Shown here in pieces: positions 53,157 through 54,984 of a stretch of 54,984 bases of DNA; the first letter of the stretch is position 1, and each line of letters starts with the position of its first letter. Under the pieces are notes generated by a model that saw only the letters and a program-made list of their open reading frames with translations, was not told where the DNA came from and searched no databases. The DNA comes from Bacteroidota bacterium. Its GTDB lineage: Bacteria; Bacteroidota; Bacteroidia; Chitinophagales; Chitinophagaceae. The position numbers were made by a program, and so were the translations under genes. The DNA is taken from assembly GCA_023417815.1 (NCBI GenBank), contig JAEZEI010000083.1, forward strand, positions 1 through 54,984, in the 5' to 3' direction.

Positions 53157-53723
53157 TCAAAGCTGCTTTGCTGAAATGATCTTTACAGGTTCTGCAAGTT
53201 GGTCACCATTCAATTCGCCCGACTGGATGCGCTTTACTACATCCATACCTTTAATGACCTTGCCAAATGCTGCCATACCCATACTATCCCTGGTCCCTCT
53301 CCGGCCGTGATCAAGAGGAGACTGATCATCAATGCAAATAAAAAACTCGGAAGATGCAGTTCCTGTATCGGTACGCGCCATGGAAACGATCCCGTTTGTA
53401 TGACTTAAACCACTAACAGAGGTTGGTTCATGCGGAATGAAAGCAGGTTTAGCCTTCCCGGGATTAAGGTGAATCCCACCCTGGACCAGCCCCGGGTTGA
53501 AAGAGGTTGCAGGATCATCTTCAGCACGAAGAACCCTGTAAAAGGATCCTTCATCGTATAGTTTGTTCTGAACATTTTCCAGGAAAGCTGAAGAGGTAAC
53601 TGGTGCTTTTTCGGTGTAAATCTCCATGAGAATTTTTCCAGCAGATGTCCTGATTTCAACAGTGGGCTTATCATACTTTTCTGAACATGCAAAAAGAAGG
53701 AGAAGAACCGGCAACCATTTCAT
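53157..53723 (-). CDS. Cyclophilin-type peptidyl-prolyl isomerase, lipoprotein
   Basis: The 188-residue protein starts with a lipoprotein signal (MKWLPVLLLLFAC, Cys13). The cyclophilin domain (about 20-188) has TSAGKILMEIYTEKAPVTSSAFLENV, FYRVL, GLVQGGI, GIVSMARTDTGTASSEFFICI and FGKVIKGMDVV, so the core fold and most active-site positions are present. It should catalyse proline isomerisation in the periplasm or at the inner surface of the outer membrane. Its start lies 18 bases after a transcription terminator that directly follows a TPP riboswitch on the same strand. Reading frame, spacing and strand imply that thiamine pyrophosphate controls this gene and the NlpC/P60 gene; no thiamine gene is nearby. 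Confidence 0.92.
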   Translation of the reverse strand: MKWLPVLLLLFACSEKYDKPTVEIRTSAGKILMEIYTEKAPVTSSAFLENVQNKLYDEGSFYRVLRAEDDPATSFNPGLVQGGIHLNPGKAKPAFIPHEPTSVSGLSHTNGIVSMARTDTGTASSEFFICIDDQSPLDHGRRGTRDSMGMAAFGKVIKGMDVVKRIQSGELNGDQLAEPVKIISAKQL

Positions 53724-53740
53724 GATGATAAATATAAATG

Positions 53741-53769
53741 AAAAAGGGTCATCTGAACAGATAACCCTT
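53741..53769 (-). terminator. Terminator of the TPP riboswitch
   Basis: Minus strand: AAGGGT-T-ATCT-GTTC-AGAT-G-ACCCTT followed by TTT, a 10-bp stem interrupted by one T/G pair. It begins four bases after aptamer helix P1, the usual place for a transcriptional expression platform, and 18 bases before the cyclophilin start. A competing antiterminator is not obvious by eye. Confidence 0.85.
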
Positions 53770-53772
53770 CTT

Positions 53773-53854
53773 GATCTTTTGTTCCTCCGCCTGCATTACC
53801 AGGATCAGGTTCATGGGTATTTCTCAGCTATTATTAAGCACCCCATAAAAGATC
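53773..53854 (-). promoter_or_regulatory. TPP riboswitch (THI element)
   Basis: Read on the minus strand, the 82-base element has all landmarks of the thiamine pyrophosphate aptamer: P1 GATCTTTT/AAAAGATC (53847-53854 with 53773-53780), GGGGTGC, a small P3 hairpin (GCT...AGC), CTGAGA, ATACCC, GAACCTGATC, TGGTAATGC and GCGGAGGAA, in the canonical order. The aptamer binds thiamine pyrophosphate and normally represses thiamine synthesis or uptake genes. Here it is followed by a terminator and then by cyclophilin and NlpC/P60 genes. Upstream, 37 bases away, ends a small membrane-protein gene. Confidence 0.95.
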
Positions 53855-53880
53855 TGTAATTATGTATTAAAATTCTGTGC

Positions 53881-53897
53881 CAATGATCACATCATTG
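53881..53897. repeat. Inverted repeat at the 3' end of the small membrane-protein gene
   Basis: CAATGAT-CAC-ATCATTG, a perfect 7-bp stem with a 3-base loop, spans the stop codon at 53892-53894. There is no T-tract, so it is unlikely to be a full terminator and transcription may run into the riboswitch. Confidence 0.6.
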
Positions 53898-54134
53898 ATT
53901 TTCAGTAAGCAGGATCCTCTCTTTTGGTTCCCCTGTGGAAAATGTTCTATCACTTGTATGCAATTGGGCAGCGGTTGCCGCAAGTGCATAAAACAGCACA
54001 ACTATACAGAAAGTGATCAGAAACATTAGCTTTCCCTGCGCATGTGGATTCATAACATCATCTTTTAGTTCAACCCATTTAAGCCAAAGGTTGTTCCAAT
54101 CCACAATTTTCATCCCGGTTACTTTAAAAGACAT
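53892..54134 (-). CDS. Small single-helix membrane protein of unknown function
   Basis: I do not recognise the family. From the ATG at 54134 the product is 80 residues; a TTG three codons earlier and an ATG seven codons later are alternatives. An N-terminal amphipathic part (VDWNNLWLKWVELKDDVMNPHAQGK) is followed by one membrane helix (about 35-55, LMFLITFCIVVLFYALAATA) and a polar C-terminus (HTSDRTFSTGEPKERILLTENQ). It is divergent from panD. Its stop lies 37 bases before the TPP riboswitch on the same strand. Confidence 0.65.
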   Translation of the reverse strand: MSFKVTGMKIVDWNNLWLKWVELKDDVMNPHAQGKLMFLITFCIVVLFYALAATAAQLHTSDRTFSTGEPKERILLTENQ

Positions 54135-54233
54135 TGAATTCAAAATAGTTAAGGTGATGTTTATTTAATGGAAGAGATGTAGAAATGGTGTTGCAATTCT
54201 GGGGAAAAAGTTGACATTTGCAAAAAATTCCAG

Positions 54234-54581
54234 ATGCAGATCCAGGTATTAAAATCAAAGATCCACAGGGCAACCATAACGGAAGCCAATTTAGAGTATG
54301 TGGGAAGCCTCACGTTGGATGAGGACCTGATGGATGCTGCGAATCTTATAGAGGGGGAAAAGATCCATGTAGTGAATGTAAATAATGGTGAAAGGCTTGA
54401 AACCTATATCATAAAAGGTAAGCGTGGCAGTGGTGTGGTTTGCCTGAATGGCCCTGCTGCACGTAAAGGTGCCGTTGGAGATATTATTATAGTGATCTCT
54501 TATGCCCTTATGGATTTTGAAGAGGCAAAAAAGTTTTCACCGGCCTTATGTTTTCCCGGTGCAGGAAACCTTTTAAAATAA
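54234..54581 (+). CDS. panD: Aspartate 1-decarboxylase (pyruvoyl)
   Basis: Makes beta-alanine from aspartate for pantothenate and CoA synthesis. The 115-residue proenzyme has KIHRATITEANLEYVGS, with self-cleavage expected between Gly24 and Ser25 to form the pyruvoyl group, and the ERLETYIIKG, LNGPAARKGAVGDIIIVISY motifs. The length is typical. It stands alone, followed by the tRNA-Ser promoter. panB or panC are not adjacent. Confidence 0.97.
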   Translation: MQIQVLKSKIHRATITEANLEYVGSLTLDEDLMDAANLIEGEKIHVVNVNNGERLETYIIKGKRGSGVVCLNGPAARKGAVGDIIIVISYALMDFEEAKKFSPALCFPGAGNLLK

Positions 54582-54591
54582 AGAACAACAA

Positions 54592-54623
54592 TTTGGGTAA
54601 TAATCTCAGTAGTTGTATTTTTG
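54592..54623 (+). promoter_or_regulatory. tRNA-Ser promoter
   Basis: TTTG (54592-54595), 20-base spacer, TATTTTTG (54616-54623), 18 bases before the tRNA-Ser 5' end. Confidence 0.8.
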
Positions 54624-54641
54624 CCACCCCTTCGGAATAAT

Positions 54642-54731
<90 letters not shown>

Positions 54732-54747
54732 AGAAGAAATTAGTGTT

Positions 54748-54822
54748 CGGGATGTAGCGTAGCCCGGTTATCGCGCCTGGTTTGGGACCAGGAGGGCGCA
54801 AGTTCGAATCTTGCCATCCCGA
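54748..54822 (+). tRNA. tRNA-Pro (anticodon TGG)
   Basis: Acceptor CGGGATG/CATCCCG, D arm with AGCCCGGTTATCGC, anticodon stem CCTGG/CCAGG with loop TTTGGGA (anticodon TGG), T arm GCAAG-TTCGAAT-CTTGC, discriminator A. It follows tRNA-Ser by 17 bases and is probably co-transcribed. Confidence 0.95.
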
Positions 54823-54830
54823 CAAAAAAC

Positions 54831-54859
54831 AAAAGCCTTGCAAGTTTGCAGGGCTTTTT
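54831..54859 (+). terminator. Terminator of the tRNA-Ser/tRNA-Pro unit
   Basis: AAAAGCCTTGCA-AGTT-TGCAGGGCTTTTT: an 11-bp stem with one T-G wobble, followed by T5. Confidence 0.9.
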
Positions 54860-54873
54860 GCTTTGGGAGGCGT

Positions 54874-54889
54874 GCCATGCTTGCATGGC
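54874..54889. repeat. Palindrome after the tRNA terminator
   Basis: GCCATGC-TT-GCATGGC, a perfect 7-bp inverted repeat with a 2-base centre, between two terminator hairpins. Function unknown. Confidence 0.6.
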
Positions 54890-54905
54890 TAAGCATACCG
54901 AAGCG

Positions 54906-54946
54906 AAAAGCCCTGGCCTGCGTAGCAGGCAAGGCTTTTGTTTTTT
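54906..54946 (+). terminator. Second strong terminator-like hairpin
   Basis: AAAAGCC-CTG-GCCTGC-GTA-GCAGGC-AA-GGCTTTT then G and T6. A long two-part stem with a T-tract, related in sequence to the first tRNA terminator 75 bases upstream. Confidence 0.8.
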
Positions 54947-54984
54947 AGGCCAACACAACAAAGATCAGCGCAGCTAATCTTGCT

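Overview
The window looks like a chromosomal segment of a Bacteroidota bacterium, most likely of the family Chitinophagaceae. Three things point there. Many genes and all the tRNAs are preceded by the phylum-specific promoter pattern TTG/TTTG, 19-20 bases, then TAnnTTTG. Start codons generally lack Shine-Dalgarno sequences. The gene content is typical of the group: three secreted DUF4476 proteins, a LemA/TPM operon, a long SecA, outer-membrane beta-barrels, a 2,003-residue alpha-2-macroglobulin and MaeB-type malic enzyme. I see no prophage, insertion sequence or CRISPR array; this is mostly core chromosome. Family-level placement is inference.

Layout. 1-1056: the 5' end of a leftward 16S rRNA gene with three tandem promoters. 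1057-2990: truA and a DUF4476 protein. 3104-5533: M1 aminopeptidase. 5589-8470: leftward LemA-LemA-TPM-TPM operon and a small secreted protein with a likely frameshift. 8516-12039: leftward pgk, a HipA-like/DUF3037 pair and gap. 12209-14550: a beta-barrel protein, tRNA-Glu and an N-terminally short aldehyde dehydrogenase. 14582-21690: leftward beta-CASP nuclease, M20 amidohydrolase, a SPOR-like protein, deoC and secA. 22067-30822: rightward atpG, scpB, lysA, thioredoxin-like, DUF4442, maeB, mlaE-mlaF and sucD. 30911-43598: DUF4476, alpha-2-macroglobulin, a membrane protein, aspS, an L,D-transpeptidase-like protein, then rarA, truncated hemoglobin and elaA in overlapping frames. 43694-47801: a beta-barrel protein, a 34-residue membrane ORF, a structured intergenic element and uvrA. 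47903-50316: three paralogous small membrane proteins, a DUF2383 protein and a voltage-gated-type channel. 50358-54581: an acetyltransferase, a beta-barrel protein, DUF4476, an NlpC/P60 lipoprotein and a cyclophilin lipoprotein behind a TPP riboswitch, a small membrane protein and panD. The window closes with tRNA-Ser, tRNA-Pro and a run of hairpins.

The most unusual signals are three. First, a textbook TPP (thiamine pyrophosphate) riboswitch with its own terminator, on the minus strand at 53773-53854, immediately upstream of genes for a cyclophilin and a cell-wall hydrolase rather than thiamine genes. Second, a cluster of three paralogous small proteins (signal peptide, Ser/Thr linker, one membrane helix sharing a PWVWI.GG.V.LLLL core) beside a four-helix-bundle protein and an ion channel. 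Third, a secreted protein carrying the sequence hallmarks of a divergent L,D-transpeptidase. Start sites were moved from the longest reading frame to the internal ATG wherever family alignment, signal peptide position or promoter position demanded it.
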